Assembly (NCBI GenBank): GCA_022818135.1
Contig: JAFMSR010000002.1
Span: 51,006,412-51,070,411, forward strand
Source: Saxidomus purpurata
Lineage: Eukaryota; Mollusca; Bivalvia; Venerida; Veneridae
DNA: 64,000 nt
Direction of reading: 5' to 3'
A program made the translations under genes and the position numbers. The notes under the pieces were generated by a model, which saw nothing but the letters and a program-made list of their open reading frames with translations, was not told the DNA's origin and made no database searches. Within the stretch, counting starts at the first letter, position 1, and each line of letters opens with the position of its first letter. Below, one piece after another: positions 25,158-36,507 of this stretch.

Positions 25158-26450
25158 CCTTCAGGCATTGGCGAGAGTTTTAAGCAGACTTTATTCTGAC
25201 GATCAAAAACTATGGAACAAACACTATGAATACATGTAAATTCATGGGCATAAAATTTCATGTGCATTGGCATAAAATGCTATCATGCTTTGTCCATTAA
25301 TCCAAGTCTTGACATTTTTTTTTTATGAAAGAAGGTCAGACATGTTTTATCGGGATGTTCAATTTGCTGATTTAAACATTCTTGAAATTAATTAAAATTA
25401 ATGCCTATTGAACATTACAGGTTCAACGGTACTATGGAACAATCAGGAGCTGCAAAATTATTTTGCAAAATTACACAGGATATTCATGTATTATAAATGT
25501 ACTGAAATAATACGAAAAATCAGTGAATAATTATTCTTATATAATTATATTCATTCTGAATGTCTGAAGACATAGTAGTGGAACCATTTATCAATATAGT
25601 TATAGCCCACACAACCATACTGAATCAGTTTTGATATCAGTCCACCTTTATTTAGTGCCCACCTATGTTAATGGTTATATTTGTTGCATCCTTCAGGATG
25701 GCTTTTTATAATAATTTATGTTATTTTCTTTTTTCCATTTTACCAGTGTCTTTAGGGAAGGCATTTTTGTATAAAACTTGTTTGATAGTTTTTATTCAGT
25801 GACAAGATTTAATTTTACAAGTTTTGCCTTTATTCCGGAGGTAGAATAAGAGGAGCAGGCAAGTGAAATTGTCACTTCCTTGTAATTGCTTATTTCTCCC
25901 TTAACTCATGCCAGGCTTGCAGGCAACAATTCCGCCTTAAAGTTTGTGACCAGTGCTGATCATGATTCGTTTACAATTTTCACTGTGCACTTCTTAGAAA
26001 AATTATTGGTATCATCCAGATTGAAACTTAAGATGGATGAGTCCATTTTTAAATTAGAAGTTTAGTTGGGTTAAGGTGAAATAAGTAGTTCCATTAGTAA
26101 ATTTCCAATGGTAAAACATAGCATAGTTATGAATACACCAAACTGTTTGTAATGAATGTGTTTATAAATATTATCTGTTTCTAACTTATTTATTATTTTA
26201 ATCAGACCACAGAATCTGATATGCATGTTGCATTTTATAATTTGTATGTATTTTTGCAGCCAAAAAAATTCACCATTTTTTTTTTTTTTTTTTTTTAAAT
26301 TTTTGCTTCTAAAACTGTGATTAAGGATTACAAAATATTATTTGCAGTTCCTTCCTAATTTCTTTCTTTATCTCTCTCTCTTTCTATCTTATCCTTCTGT
26401 CATCGATCCCTCTTGCAGGTGTTGTTAGTTTCTGTAAAATCATATTTTAA
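25158..26450 (+). other. Probable 3' UTR and 3' flank of the SLC26 gene
   Basis: No convincing AATAAA follows the stop codon closely. An ATTAAA at about 25391 is the best nearby poly(A) candidate. The stretch includes the reverse-orientation MITE at 25903-26085 and a T-run near 26278-26297, and shows no coding ORF I trust. Confidence 0.35.
25903..26085 (-). mobile_element. Reverse-orientation copy of the CTTTAACCC MITE
   Basis: Read on the minus strand it gives TTAACCC near the start, then AATGGACTCATCCATC, GATCATGATCAGCACTGG and a terminal GAGTTAAGGG. This is the same order of blocks as 1960-2173, with considerable divergence. Confidence 0.5.
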
Positions 26451-27410
26451 TTAATGCATTATAAAGTTTTTAACGTGGACTGTGATACAAAATGTATATG
26501 CATGTATAACCTGAAAAGTTGATGAACACGTTGAGGGTTTTACTTTGACTGTTCTAAGGCCAAACAAAAAGTATGTGTGTTTCTAGTCTCTATGCCGAAC
26601 AATTTAAGGTCCCTTAGTTGCCTTTTTTGTCGTTTTTGCTAAGAAATATTTGGAAAAAAAAATCTCCAAAAAAGTTTGACTTCGGCAGTGAAAAGGGAAG
26701 GGCGTTGAGACTTGGAGGTCGGAAACACACATACCCCCCTCCCCCAGCCCCCCCCCCCCCCCAATCTGTGTGAAACTGTTTCTTCAATGTCTTGTCATAA
26801 TAGACTTGATGCAAGTAAAGATAAAAACACTGCTTGTAGGCTTCATTGGTAATGTGACGGTACATCCAATTTAATCCAAACTTTTTCAGGCCGCCCATGT
26901 TGGATATTAAAGAACCTTTACTTTTCATGGGAAGAATTGGTTATATTAAGAAAGTAACTGGACATGTTAAAGGATTTTTGTTTAATTTGTGTTATTGTAG
27001 TTTTGAAAGGAATGAAAAATGTCAAAAATCAATTACAGAATGTGTCAGATTTGCACTGAACCAGAGATGTTTGAGCCCCTTTAAAGTGGAACAACTCTAC
27101 ATGTACTTGACTTTTTGTCTTCACATTAGTGTTAATTCTGTGGAGGTCCTTAATTTGTTATCATAATATTTAAGAAATGAAAGATTTGGGGAAAAATTCT
27201 AGTTTGTATAATTAATTAAATTACGAAAAGATTGTCAGATATTTACATGTATAAGGCCAGCCCTATTTATGCTTTGATTGTATCTTTTTAAAAGAGTTCT
27301 ATTTTTTATATCAAATTGTATCTAATTGATATTCATAGGTGAAAATTATGTATGAGATAATAAAGAAGGAAAACCTGGTATACGATAGTAGTTCTAAATG
27401 TTAATGCCCG
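26451..27410. other. Intergenic stretch between SLC26 and the decayed LINE
   Basis: One C-run and unrecognised short ORFs (26614-26928 minus, 26897-27166 plus). No gene is supported. Confidence 0.35.
26735..26763. repeat. C-rich homopolymer tract
   Basis: CCCCCCTCCCCCAGCC is followed by a run of C. It is an ordinary low-complexity tract, prone to sequencing error. Confidence 0.7.
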
Positions 27411-27605
27411 TGTAATTAGGGGGTTAGTGCGTATGTGCCAGAACTACAGCCATCATTGGTGACGCCCTGCATGTATTGTAAAAGGTGACTGAATGGGTTT
27501 GGTGAGCTGAGGTCCCTGCAGACATGGTAAAGCCCCATGCAAATGCGCGCTTAATATATAATTACAACCTCGGAAGTAGGAGGGCTATAAAACACCATTC
27601 ATTCA
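27411..27605 (+). mobile_element. SINE-like repeat with CATTCATTCATT tail
   Basis: A second copy of the segment at 1-190. It has GACGCCCTGCATGTATTGTA then AAAGGTGACTGAATGGG, and ends ATAAAACACC(ATTC)n. A decayed LINE follows downstream. Confidence 0.5.
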
Positions 27606-28034
27606 TTTAGTCCAGAACAACTTAAAAGCCCAAAAATCACCTAACCGAGACAAAATTGCAAAAGCTTTGTTTTGTATATTTTCAAGTTGCCCACTGCCTA
27701 AGCTATTACCAGCAAAAAGCCATACGATTAGATGTTGGTGGATGTACCTAAAATTGGTGTCCAAAAACAGACACATTCTCGTCATCCAGAGCATTCATTA
27801 TATTGTCTGAAAGCTTGGCAAACCACTGATGTATGAGGCTGATACAGACACTGTCATTTTAATTTTTTATATACCAATACTTTTGGAAAGACAATTTTTC
27901 TTCATTTCAACTGTGTATACAGTTTAATCATTTAATGTCTTGTGGACAATAAACAGGCATAATAACTTCAGTAAATCATTCAGTTCCACTTTTGAAGCAA
28001 ACTATATTTAAATGAACGGGGTAAAATTACCCCA

Positions 28035-29655
28035 CCTCGCTTGTTCCGGGTGTGTTCAAGATATTTGAAAAAGTAGTGTTGGCGTGCCTAGAAAAATGTA
28101 AATTTAATCTAAAACTGAACCAGCTACAGTATGGTTTCCAGCGCAGAAAATCTTTCAAAATGGTATCTCTACTGTATCAGGAAGCAATTAACTACTGTCA
28201 AGAACGCAACAGCACGTATTACACGTGCTACCTGGACACCTCAAAAGCATTTGATAAAACTTGGTTAGACGGAGTGCTGTACAAATAACATCATAATTAT
28301 GGAAATTCAGGGAAAAGCCCTTCGCATCTTTAGCCAGATGCTTCGTGGAAATTCGAGTAGAGTCCTTGTGTTCGGTCACGTGTCAGACCCAATCATGATC
28401 TACCAAGGCACGCGACAAGGTAGCATCTACTCCCCGTTCCTGTATACTGTGTTCTTGAACGATCTTCTGAATGAATTATCGAGTTCCCAAAATGGTCTAC
28501 AAATAAACTCTATTCTAAACTGTGCACCAACACAGGCTGACGATATTGTACTACTGTCACTGACAAAACACGGGCTAGATGAACTTTTGAACATATGCTG
28601 CAAATATGCTAACAAATGGCGCTACTCATACAACGCAGGTAAATGTGCCCTAGTGATTCATAAAACTGAAAACACAGACAGCCGGAAGCGTTAATCTATG
28701 GGGGTAATGTAACACAGGAAGTAGTATCCTACAATCATTCTGGTATTATTCAAACATCCAGAAAATATCCTGCGTGTACTGACGACATTCGGCAATCGGC
28801 AAGGGGCTTTTCAGTCTGAAAAACTGTGGGGCCCATCGAAACGGTACCAATCCCACGGCTGTCGCTAGACTATATACAAGCATAGTTTTGCCTCGTGCTT
28901 TCTTTGGATGCGACTTGTGGGATAACATTACACGAACTGATATGAAGCATCTAGAAGCTACTCATCACTTTTGTCTGAAACGAATTCAATTCTAACATTT
29001 GGCTTGTGTGCCAGGAAAAACCAAAATACAGGGAGTTAAATGTTATTTCTTGCAAATATTTCTTGTAAACATGTTAAATTTGATGAAAGGATGTGTCAGG
29101 GCTGTTACTTTACCATTTCTGATGAATTAACTCATATACTTTTTAAGTGCAATAATACTGATATTTTAGCACGTAGACAAAGACATCTCACGAAGTTAAA
29201 ATAACAGTTCGGTGATAGCTAGATTAGTTAGCTTATTTAAAGACACAAATATTGAACTTAAGATCAAATATGTTGACGAGCATATTAAGAGTATCTTATG
29301 TGCAGAACAGTATCCAGATTTTGTTTTTTGGTGCAGCTTACTTGAAAGAACTGCAAGCTGTGTGTTTATCCTTTGACAATCAAGACTGATGTAATAAGAA
29401 ACTGACAGCCTCAAGAAAATCAGTGCTTTCCTGTACTTGAGTGGTTTCATTTCGTTTTCGTACAAACTTGAATTTCGGATACACGGATACACAAAATTAA
29501 TTAATTAGTTGATCATGTCATATCAGTATTGTATAGATTTTCTCAACAGCTGTGTTAAATTTTGCAATTGTAATTCATGTCTCTGTATAAAACTGCTTCT
29601 GTGCTTGTTTGTTTATATGTCACTCTCAAGAATTTGGAGGAAATAAAGTTAAAAG

Positions 29656-29660
<5 letters not shown>
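28035..29660 (+). pseudogene. 5'-truncated, decayed LINE reverse transcriptase
   Basis: Two plus-strand reading blocks carry RT motifs of a non-LTR retrotransposon. At 28052-28288 are FKIFEKVV and the motif A block CYLDTSKAFDKTW. At 28299-28694 are YQGTRQGSIYSPFLY (motif B) and QADDIVLLSL (motif C), then CCKYANKWRYSYN. Stops and frame changes separate them and the 3' part (28695-29640) is read only in scraps. The end GGAGGAAATAAAGTTAAAAG runs into a TA microsatellite, the way the LINE at 37301 also ends (GGAAATAAAG). It lacks endonuclease and ORF1, so it is a dead insertion. Confidence 0.8.

Positions 29661-29707
<47 letters not shown>
29657..29707. repeat. (TA)n microsatellite at LINE 3' end
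   Basis: About 24 TA units directly follow the AATAAAG tail of the truncated LINE, consistent with a short tandem tail grown at an insertion end. Confidence 0.9.
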
Positions 29708-29708
<1 letters not shown>

Positions 29709-30102
29709 TGATACGTAGGAATAAAATACAGTATTTAACGTTGTTTATACTTTTGACCCTTTTACCCTTCCATAATGATGATGCATAGTATGTTTTCTGA
29801 TGATGTCAACGGATACACTAGCTAATGAAAGGGTGTCAGCTGTGCAACAGCGGCTGGAAACTATTGATTATTTAATATATAACATTTGAGTATACAATGT
29901 CTGTTTTTCTCCCCAATTCTTTCGGCAAATATGCCATTATATAAATATCACAGCACTTGAGGGTTGACCGGCGCTTGACATTACTTTTCAAGGGTTCACA
30001 ATATTTGCTATCACCCTCAAGTTCATGTGATATTTATTTTATTATACCGAAAAACTACAAATTAAGAAACTGACAATATTGATATAGACAATTAAGTGTC
30101 TA

Positions 30103-30243
30103 TAATCTATTTTTAGACTTACAGGGGTGTAACATCATGATGTTACATGGGTAACATCATTTTTTTAGACAAGTTTCTATTAATCTATTTTTAGACTTAC
30201 AGGGGTGTAACATCATGATGTTACATGGGTAACATCATTTTTT
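30103..30243 (+). repeat. 78-bp direct repeat with GTAACATCATGATGTTAC palindrome
   Basis: Two copies, starting at 30103 and 30181, each contain the perfect 18-bp palindrome GTAACATCATGATGTTAC followed by GGGTAACATCAT. They are present only in copy A, about 550 bp upstream of its putative start site. Confidence 0.75.
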
Positions 30244-30778
30244 GTACACCGATGCAGTATGGGAATTTTATATAGGGAAAAGCATGTGAGGTATAATAAT
30301 ATTTAATCTGACGTTAAGGAATATTTACTATTTCCGCTTGCGTTTTATATAATCTATACCCAAAGTATGAAATTAAAATGTATCCTATATATTTAAAAAA
30401 TTAACAAATTAAAACATATAGGTTAATTACTGCAAATCTTTAATTTAACTCAACAATTTAATACACATTCCACACACAGTGCGAAAGATATAATAAACAC
30501 ACCATTATACGGAGCTTTACTTGAGTTGACCACTGTACAATCAAATAATGCTGTAAAACAAAACTTTGAAAAAGATATACTATAGTTGACCAGTAACAGA
30601 TTCTCGTAAGAATTAATGTCAATCTAATTTGAATTGCCAATTAGAGTATGACGAGTAATTAGAGCGTAATTAATAAGCCAATAGAATAATTATGGAGATG
30701 TCATCTTAGATTGAGGAAGGAACTAATCATTAGCAAGTTTTCTTATCTTTGACAAGATCTTTGTCGACTATTCATCAG

Positions 30779-30869
30779 TATAAAGATCGTGGTATGACAT
30801 ATCAGAGCATCAGTATCTGGTGATTACCAACAAAAAAAAAGATCTACAAGGAAGGACATTTAAAGAGAC
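30779..30869 (+). promoter_or_regulatory. Putative core promoter and noncoding first exon, copy A
   Basis: TATAAA (30779-30784) is followed 33 bp later by GCATCAGTATC, an initiator-like TCAGT at 30810. A conserved stretch of about 58 nt ends at a possible donor, GAC|GTATGT (30870). The sequence recurs at 44702 and 45293 with only a few changes, much better conserved than the surrounding DNA. Upstream, all three copies hold TAATTA-rich blocks (GAGTAATTAGAGCGTAATTA). The gene served is inferred to be the finger array. Confidence 0.5.
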
Positions 30870-31910
30870 GTATGTATAGTCAGATTTAAAAATTGTTTGA
30901 CGTTTTCAATCAAACTGTAATATAAAGTACAAATCTAACTAAATTTTTGATCGTAAAAGTAATCGTGAAATGTACAATGTATTAAGTTCACGGCAATATT
31001 TTTACAAACGAGTCTTATCAAATATTAGTCTAAATTAATTCGACGTTGAAGGCAGCGAGCTAGTTTTTGGATGTGCGCTTTTTCCCGCTCAAATCACGAT
31101 CGTAGACTAGACGGGCATTCCCATGGCAAATTTCCTGGGCTCTCTTTACAGCGTATATATCACACATGTGAACATGTGAACAAGAGTATTCAGTGAAACT
31201 CTACCTAAATAATCAATCAAAATTGTGAATCTGTTCAACTGACCGTTATGAGTTGTCCAAATCCACTTATTTCAATGCATGTTATTTTCCGTTACACGCC
31301 GGTGGCATGACCAGCTATATTATTTGATTTTCACGGTGTACAACTGGTCGTCGATAATCTACCCTTAAGTGAGATGTAAGGAAGTTATTTTCGAAATTGT
31401 AATTTACGGCATAAGTGTTTGCTACGAGATTTTCTCGTATGATTCATCCCAATTTTAAATATTATTGTTACAATTTGCGGCGTAAATGTTTACTATGAGA
31501 TTTTCTCGTATGGTTCATCCCAATTTTAAATAGTATTGTTACAATTTCTAAAAATAATATAATGGAAAATTAAAAAAATACGGTTGTATACGGTGGTTGT
31601 CAAATAGTTCCCGACTGTATAACAGCACAGCGCAAGACGATGTGTTTCCGAGTTTAAATGCTGTGTATTAAGTTAAAGGATGAAGATTAAATATATCTCG
31701 GATTACTTGAAACAAGATATACATTAAAAAATATAGTCGGCGCAATTTTTAGTATATGAAAGCAATTGTTAGCTATATTTTTATGGTAAAAATGATTTTA
31801 TTCTGTCGGAAGGCGCTATGATTTCACAAGGTGAGGAAAACAACCGTCGAAACTTGACCAGGATTCCAACCCATGTACCTTCCCTATCCAATTAGAAGTG
31901 CCTTACATAC

Positions 31911-33480
31911 ACGTAAATGTTATATTTCAAAAAATGGTATACATTCTACTCGTCATTTCACTGGCGGTTGAAGAGTTCCGTACTTCCATAATGTAATAGA
32001 TACTAGGAAAAAATTGAAACAATCAACTTTTGCAGCCTCTATAATTTACAAAGATAGAGAGGGAAAAATTTTATAAATAAAAGTAAAATAGGAAGTACCT
32101 GATTTAATATATATAGTCCTGGAAAAGTGTTACCAATGTGACAAAGTCTGTAATGTTCCAATTTCTTTTATAAACGAAAGGTATGTATTTTCGACATGAC
32201 TGGGAACTTTGACTGACAAAATCCTGCATACACTATTATATGGAATGAGCAAACTGTATGGTCTTGGTCGAGTGAATTATGCAAGTGCTGTTTTCTAAAA
32301 TCTTGAGAGAAAATTGTAGAGAAATATCCTTACGAGAAAAATAACTTTATGGTGCGAATCCTGCATTCCTCAAAATAGAAACAAAATTATCTGCTATGCA
32401 ATAAATTGTTCCATCACAGACACCCTGAATTAAGAGAAATTGTCAATCAATTTAGAACTCCAGGCCATTCTAGTATATAAGAAATTGACATATTACATTC
32501 TCACATTGAGAAAAAGCTCAGGGTTTCAAATTATTATAGTACATGTACATTAATCTTCATAACAAAGCTTAAGCAAGTTCCTCAAAACAAAATGTTTGTT
32601 ATTCAGCTAAGGGAGAAGAGATGTTTTGATTTCCAAAGTGCTGCAGCCACAGTCCTTTCAAACAGGTTCCGTTTCTAAAGGTTAAAGCTTTGACACATGT
32701 CAATGGTCTGCTCTTTCATGCATTTTTAGGTTTTTCGGTGGGTTATCGAAATATAACGTTGAATTATATCCCGATAAACTCACTGTCCACTCAGTCAAAA
32801 TTATCAAAATATGTTACCCGGATTAACGTCAAAAAGTATACCGAGCGTAATGAATGCCGGAAACCATAAGACGATGACGTCGTTAAGATTACGTCATGTT
32901 TGCCATGCTTTCTGATGACCTTTACCGCGATTTTCGACATTTGATGGAACTACCCTCAACAAAAGTTGAGTTTGAAAGTTAAGTTTGAAACATGAAATAA
33001 ACATAAAAATTGTTGGTGTCAATGTTAAATCACGATAATTTCACCCATGAACACCAAATGTAGTTATTTGCATTCGTGCCACTCGTGAAAATATAACTGT
33101 TGGTGCCCACTTGGTGAAATAATAACGTGATATTACACTGAAACCAACAATTAACCACTATTTAATTACGTTCGGCATAAATAATCAACTCAGTAACAAT
33201 TTAGAAATAAGAAACGAACAAATAACTGTCTTCTGCAACTAGTAGTGCTAATTTGATTTAATTTACAACAATAAAGTGTTTTATCACTGTAACTTACAGA
33301 AAGACAATCTATCACAGAATGATATACAGTACTAGATGAATGACTGGGACTAGTTCACATAAAGGAGAAGAAAGAACAGGCATATGTATGTTGAAAAAAG
33401 CGACATATATGTATAAGAAAGCATACAACAGACAAGTCCTTTAATTCTTACATTAAGGGTCATGTATGTAATTCTACAAG
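31911..33480. other. Non-coding stretch between promoter module and finger array
   Basis: Apart from the foldback repeat at 32811-33178, no feature is supported. It may be the first intron of the zinc-finger gene, but I could not fix the acceptor that joins to the coding exon. Confidence 0.35.
32811..33178 (+). mobile_element. Foldback repeat, copy 1
   Basis: Starts TTACCCGGATTAACGTCAAA then AAGTATACCGAGCGTAAT. Its right part (about 33008-33152) is an imperfect inverted repeat bounded by AATTGTTGGTGTC and CTGAAACCAACAATT. A closely related copy lies at 62508-62860 beyond the IAP gene. There is no ORF. Confidence 0.7.
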
Positions 33481-33500
33481 TGCAATGAACACGAATACTG

Positions 33501-35126
33501 ATGATAATGAATACAGGAGAAAAGTGCTTTAAATGTGGTGTTTGTGATTATCGATGTAATCACCGCAGCGTTCTGAAGATGCATATGAGCATACATACAG
33601 GAGAGAATAGCTTTAAATGTGATGTTTGTGATTATGCATGCAAATATAACAGCGCTCTGGAAATTCATATGAGAATACATACAGGAGAGAAATGCTTTAA
33701 ATGTGATGTTTGTGATTATGCAAGTATTACTAGCAGTAATTTGAAAACACATATGAGAATACATACAGGAGAGAAATGCTTTAAATGTGATGTTTGTGAG
33801 TATGCATGTAATCATAGCAGCGCCCTGAAGAGACATATGAGAATACACACTGGAGAGAAATGCTTTAAATGTGATGTCTGTGATTATGCAAGCAGTGGTA
33901 GTAGAGCTCTGAAGAAACATAAGAAAATACATACGGGAGAGAAATGTTTTAAATGTGATGTTTGTGATTATGCAAGTATTACAATAAGCAATCTGAAGAA
34001 ACATATGATAATACATACAGGAGAAAAGTGCTTTAAATGTGATGTTTGTGATTATGCTTGTAATGCTAAGGACAGTTTAAAAAGACATATGAGAATACAC
34101 ACAGGAGAGAAATGTTTTAAATGTGATGTTTGTGATTATGCAAGTGGCGATAGAAGTACTCTGAACAAACATATTAAAATACATACAGGAGAGAAATGCT
34201 GTAAATGTGATGTTTGTGATTATGCATGTTATCGCTATTCTGATCTGAGGAGACATATGAGAATACATACAGGAGAGAAATGCTTTAAATGTAATGTTTG
34301 TGATTATGCATGTAGTGATAGCAAAGCTTCTCTGAACAAACATATGAGAATACATTCAGGAGAGAAATGCTTTCAATGTGATGTGTGCGATTATGCATGT
34401 ATACAGAAAGCTGATCTGAAAAGACATATTAGAATGCATACAGGAGAGAAATGCTTTACATGTGATGTTTGTGATTATGCAAGTAGTACTAGCAGTAACT
34501 TGAATACACATATGAGAATACATACAGGAGAGAAATGCTTTAAATGTGATGTTTGTGAGTATACATGTAATCATAGCAGCGCCCTGAAGAGACATATGAG
34601 AATTCACACTGGAGAGAAATGCTTTAAATGTGATGTTTGTGATTATGCAAGCAGTGGTAGTAGAGCTCTTAAGAAACACAAGAAAATTCATACAGGAGAG
34701 AAATGTTTTAAATGTGATATTTGTGATTATGCTAGTATTACAATCGGCAATCTGAAGAAACATATGATAATACACACAGGAGAGAAATGCTTTAAATGTG
34801 ATGTTTGTGATTATGCATGTAAACGCAGTAGTGATCTGAAGAGACATATCAGAATTCATACACGAGAGAAATGCTTTAAATGTCATGTTTGTGATTATGC
34901 AAGTATCACAAGCAACAATCTGAAGAAACACATCAGAATTCATACAGGAGAGAAATGCTTTCAATGTGATGTGTGCGATTATGCATGTATTCAGAAAGCT
35001 GCTCTGAACAAACATATGAGAATACATACAGGAGAGAAATGCTTTAAATGTGATGTTTGTGAGTATACATGTAATCATAGCAGCGCCCTGAAGAGACATA
35101 TGAGAATACACACAGGACGGAAATGA
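33501..35126 (+). CDS. C2H2 zinc-finger protein with 19 tandem fingers
   Basis: The ORF encodes 541 residues that are almost nothing but C2H2 fingers: C-x2-C-x12-H-x3-H units every 28 residues (84 nt) joined by HTGEKC linkers. A typical unit is CFKCDVCDYACKRSSDLKRH. I count 19; finger 10 has one extra residue. Variation centres on the recognition helix, where positions -1, 3 and 6 vary. Fingers 4-6 recur as 13-15 (759 nt apart) and again as 19-21 (504 nt further). Nearly every linker has Cys where Pro is usual (TGEKC instead of TGEKP). The role is probably a nuclear DNA-binding protein. No KRAB, BTB or other effector domain is seen, and the first codons may lie in an upstream exon since finger-like sequence begins at ATG 33501. 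The ORF ends at TGA 35124, a single change from a conserved Cys codon TGC. Confidence 0.8.
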   Translation: MIMNTGEKCFKCGVCDYRCNHRSVLKMHMSIHTGENSFKCDVCDYACKYNSALEIHMRIHTGEKCFKCDVCDYASITSSNLKTHMRIHTGEKCFKCDVCEYACNHSSALKRHMRIHTGEKCFKCDVCDYASSGSRALKKHKKIHTGEKCFKCDVCDYASITISNLKKHMIIHTGEKCFKCDVCDYACNAKDSLKRHMRIHTGEKCFKCDVCDYASGDRSTLNKHIKIHTGEKCCKCDVCDYACYRYSDLRRHMRIHTGEKCFKCNVCDYACSDSKASLNKHMRIHSGEKCFQCDVCDYACIQKADLKRHIRMHTGEKCFTCDVCDYASSTSSNLNTHMRIHTGEKCFKCDVCEYTCNHSSALKRHMRIHTGEKCFKCDVCDYASSGSRALKKHKKIHTGEKCFKCDICDYASITIGNLKKHMIIHTGEKCFKCDVCDYACKRSSDLKRHIRIHTREKCFKCHVCDYASITSNNLKKHIRIHTGEKCFQCDVCDYACIQKAALNKHMRIHTGEKCFKCDVCEYTCNHSSALKRHMRIHTGRK

Positions 35127-35526
35127 TTTAAATGTGATGTTTGTGATTATGTAAGCAGTGGTAGTAGAGCTCTTTAGATACATAAGAAAATACATACAGG
35201 AGAGAAATGCTTTAAATGTGATATTTGTGATTATGCTAGTATTACAATCGGCTTGTGGTTATGCAAGTGGCGATAGGAGTGATCTGAAGAGACATATAAT
35301 AATACATACAGGAGAGAAATGCTTTAAATGTGATGTTTGTGATTATGCATGTTATCACAGAAATGACTTGAAGAAACATATGAGAATATACAGAAGAGAA
35401 ATGCTTTAGATGTGGTGTTTGTGATTATGCATGTTATCGCAGTAGTGATCTGAAGACTCATATGATAATACATACTGGAGAAAATGCTTTAATGTTTGTG
35501 ATTATGCATGCAGTGCTAAAGGCAAT
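35127..35526 (+). pseudogene. Broken fingers between the two open parts of the array
   Basis: Finger repeats continue without a gap but with in-frame stops (TAG about 35174), a frame break near 35253 where one finger runs abruptly into another (ATCGGC joined to TTGTGGTTATGC), a readable piece at about 35255-35409 (GDRSDLKRH, YHRNDLKKH), and further shifts to 35526. These are signs of unequal exchange followed by decay. Confidence 0.8.
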
Positions 35527-36507
35527 TTGAAGACTCTTATGAGAATACATACAGGCGAGAAATGCTTTAAATGTGATGCTTGTGGTTATGCAAGTGGCGA
35601 TATGAGTGCTCTGAAGAGACATATTAGAATACATACAGGAGAGAAATGCTTTAAATATGATGTTTGTGGTTATGCATGTATTCGATGTAGTGATCTGAAG
35701 AAGCATATGAGAATACATACAGGAGAGAAATGCTTTAAATGTGAAGTTTGTGATTATGCAAGTGGCGATAGGAGTGCTCTGAAGAGACATATGACAATAC
35801 ATACAGGAGAGAAATGCTTTAAATGTGATGCTTGTGATTATGCATGTAATCGATGTAGTGATCTGAAGACTCATATGAGAATACATACAGGAGAGAAATG
35901 CTTTAAATGTGATGTCTGTGACTATGCATGTTATCACGGTAGTAATCTGAAGAGACATATGAGAACACATACAGGAGAGAAATGCTTTAAATGTGATGTT
36001 TGTGATTATGCGTGTATTGCGAAAGACGCATTGAAAACTCATATAAGAATACATACAGGAGTTTGTGATTATGTTTGTGATTATGCGAGTGGCGTTCAGA
36101 GTGGTCTGAAGAGACATATGAAAATACATACAGGAGAGAAATGCTCTAAATGTGATGTTTGTGATTATGCATGCATTTCTAGGGATGCATTGAAGAGACA
36201 TATAAGAATACACACAGGAGAGAAACGCATCAAATGTGATGCTTGTGATTATGCACTTGTATTTGAATTTTCTATGGACACATTGAAGAGGCAAATAAGA
36301 ATACATACAGGAGAGAAATACTATAAATGTGATGTTTGTGATTATGCAAGTGGCAATGTGTTTGCTCTGAAGAGTTCTATGAAAAAACATACAGGAGATA
36401 AATGCTTTAAATGTCACATTGACGTTTGTGATTACATGTATGCATGTCATCGCAGTAGTGATCCGAAGAGACATATGAGAAAACATACAGGAGAAACATG
36501 TTTTTAA
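35527..36507 (+). pseudogene. Second open C2H2 block, about 11 partly degraded fingers
   Basis: The 326-residue ORF is one frame-shifted step from the first. Several fingers have lost ligands: one has KYDVC for KCDVC, one has lost its N-terminal half (TGVCDYVCDYA), one has a three-residue insertion and RQIRIH in place of a His ligand, and the last carries insertions (CHIDVC) and DPKRH. There is no start of its own, so it is either the tail of an older, longer protein or a pseudogene. Whether it could be spliced to the upstream part cannot be told. Confidence 0.7.

Larger units (their letters stand above)
29866..31910 (+). repeat. Duplicated zinc-finger upstream module, copy A
   Basis: A left part (from ATTTGAGTATACAATGTCTG) matches blocks B and C. 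A right part (from GAAATTAAAATGTATCCTAT to CCAATTAGAAGTGCCTTACA) matches 44866-46374 almost throughout. Copy A has an extra insert at about 29945-30290 and an internal duplication of about 74 bp near 31400-31545 that copy D lacks. It carries the best-supported promoter for the zinc-finger array that starts 2.7 kb downstream. Confidence 0.8.

Noticed and set aside
33474..36486. Long minus-strand ORFs (180-342 codons) across the finger array
   Set aside because: They repeat a 28-residue pattern that is the antisense of the C2H2 unit; the plus strand carries all ligands, so these are shadows.
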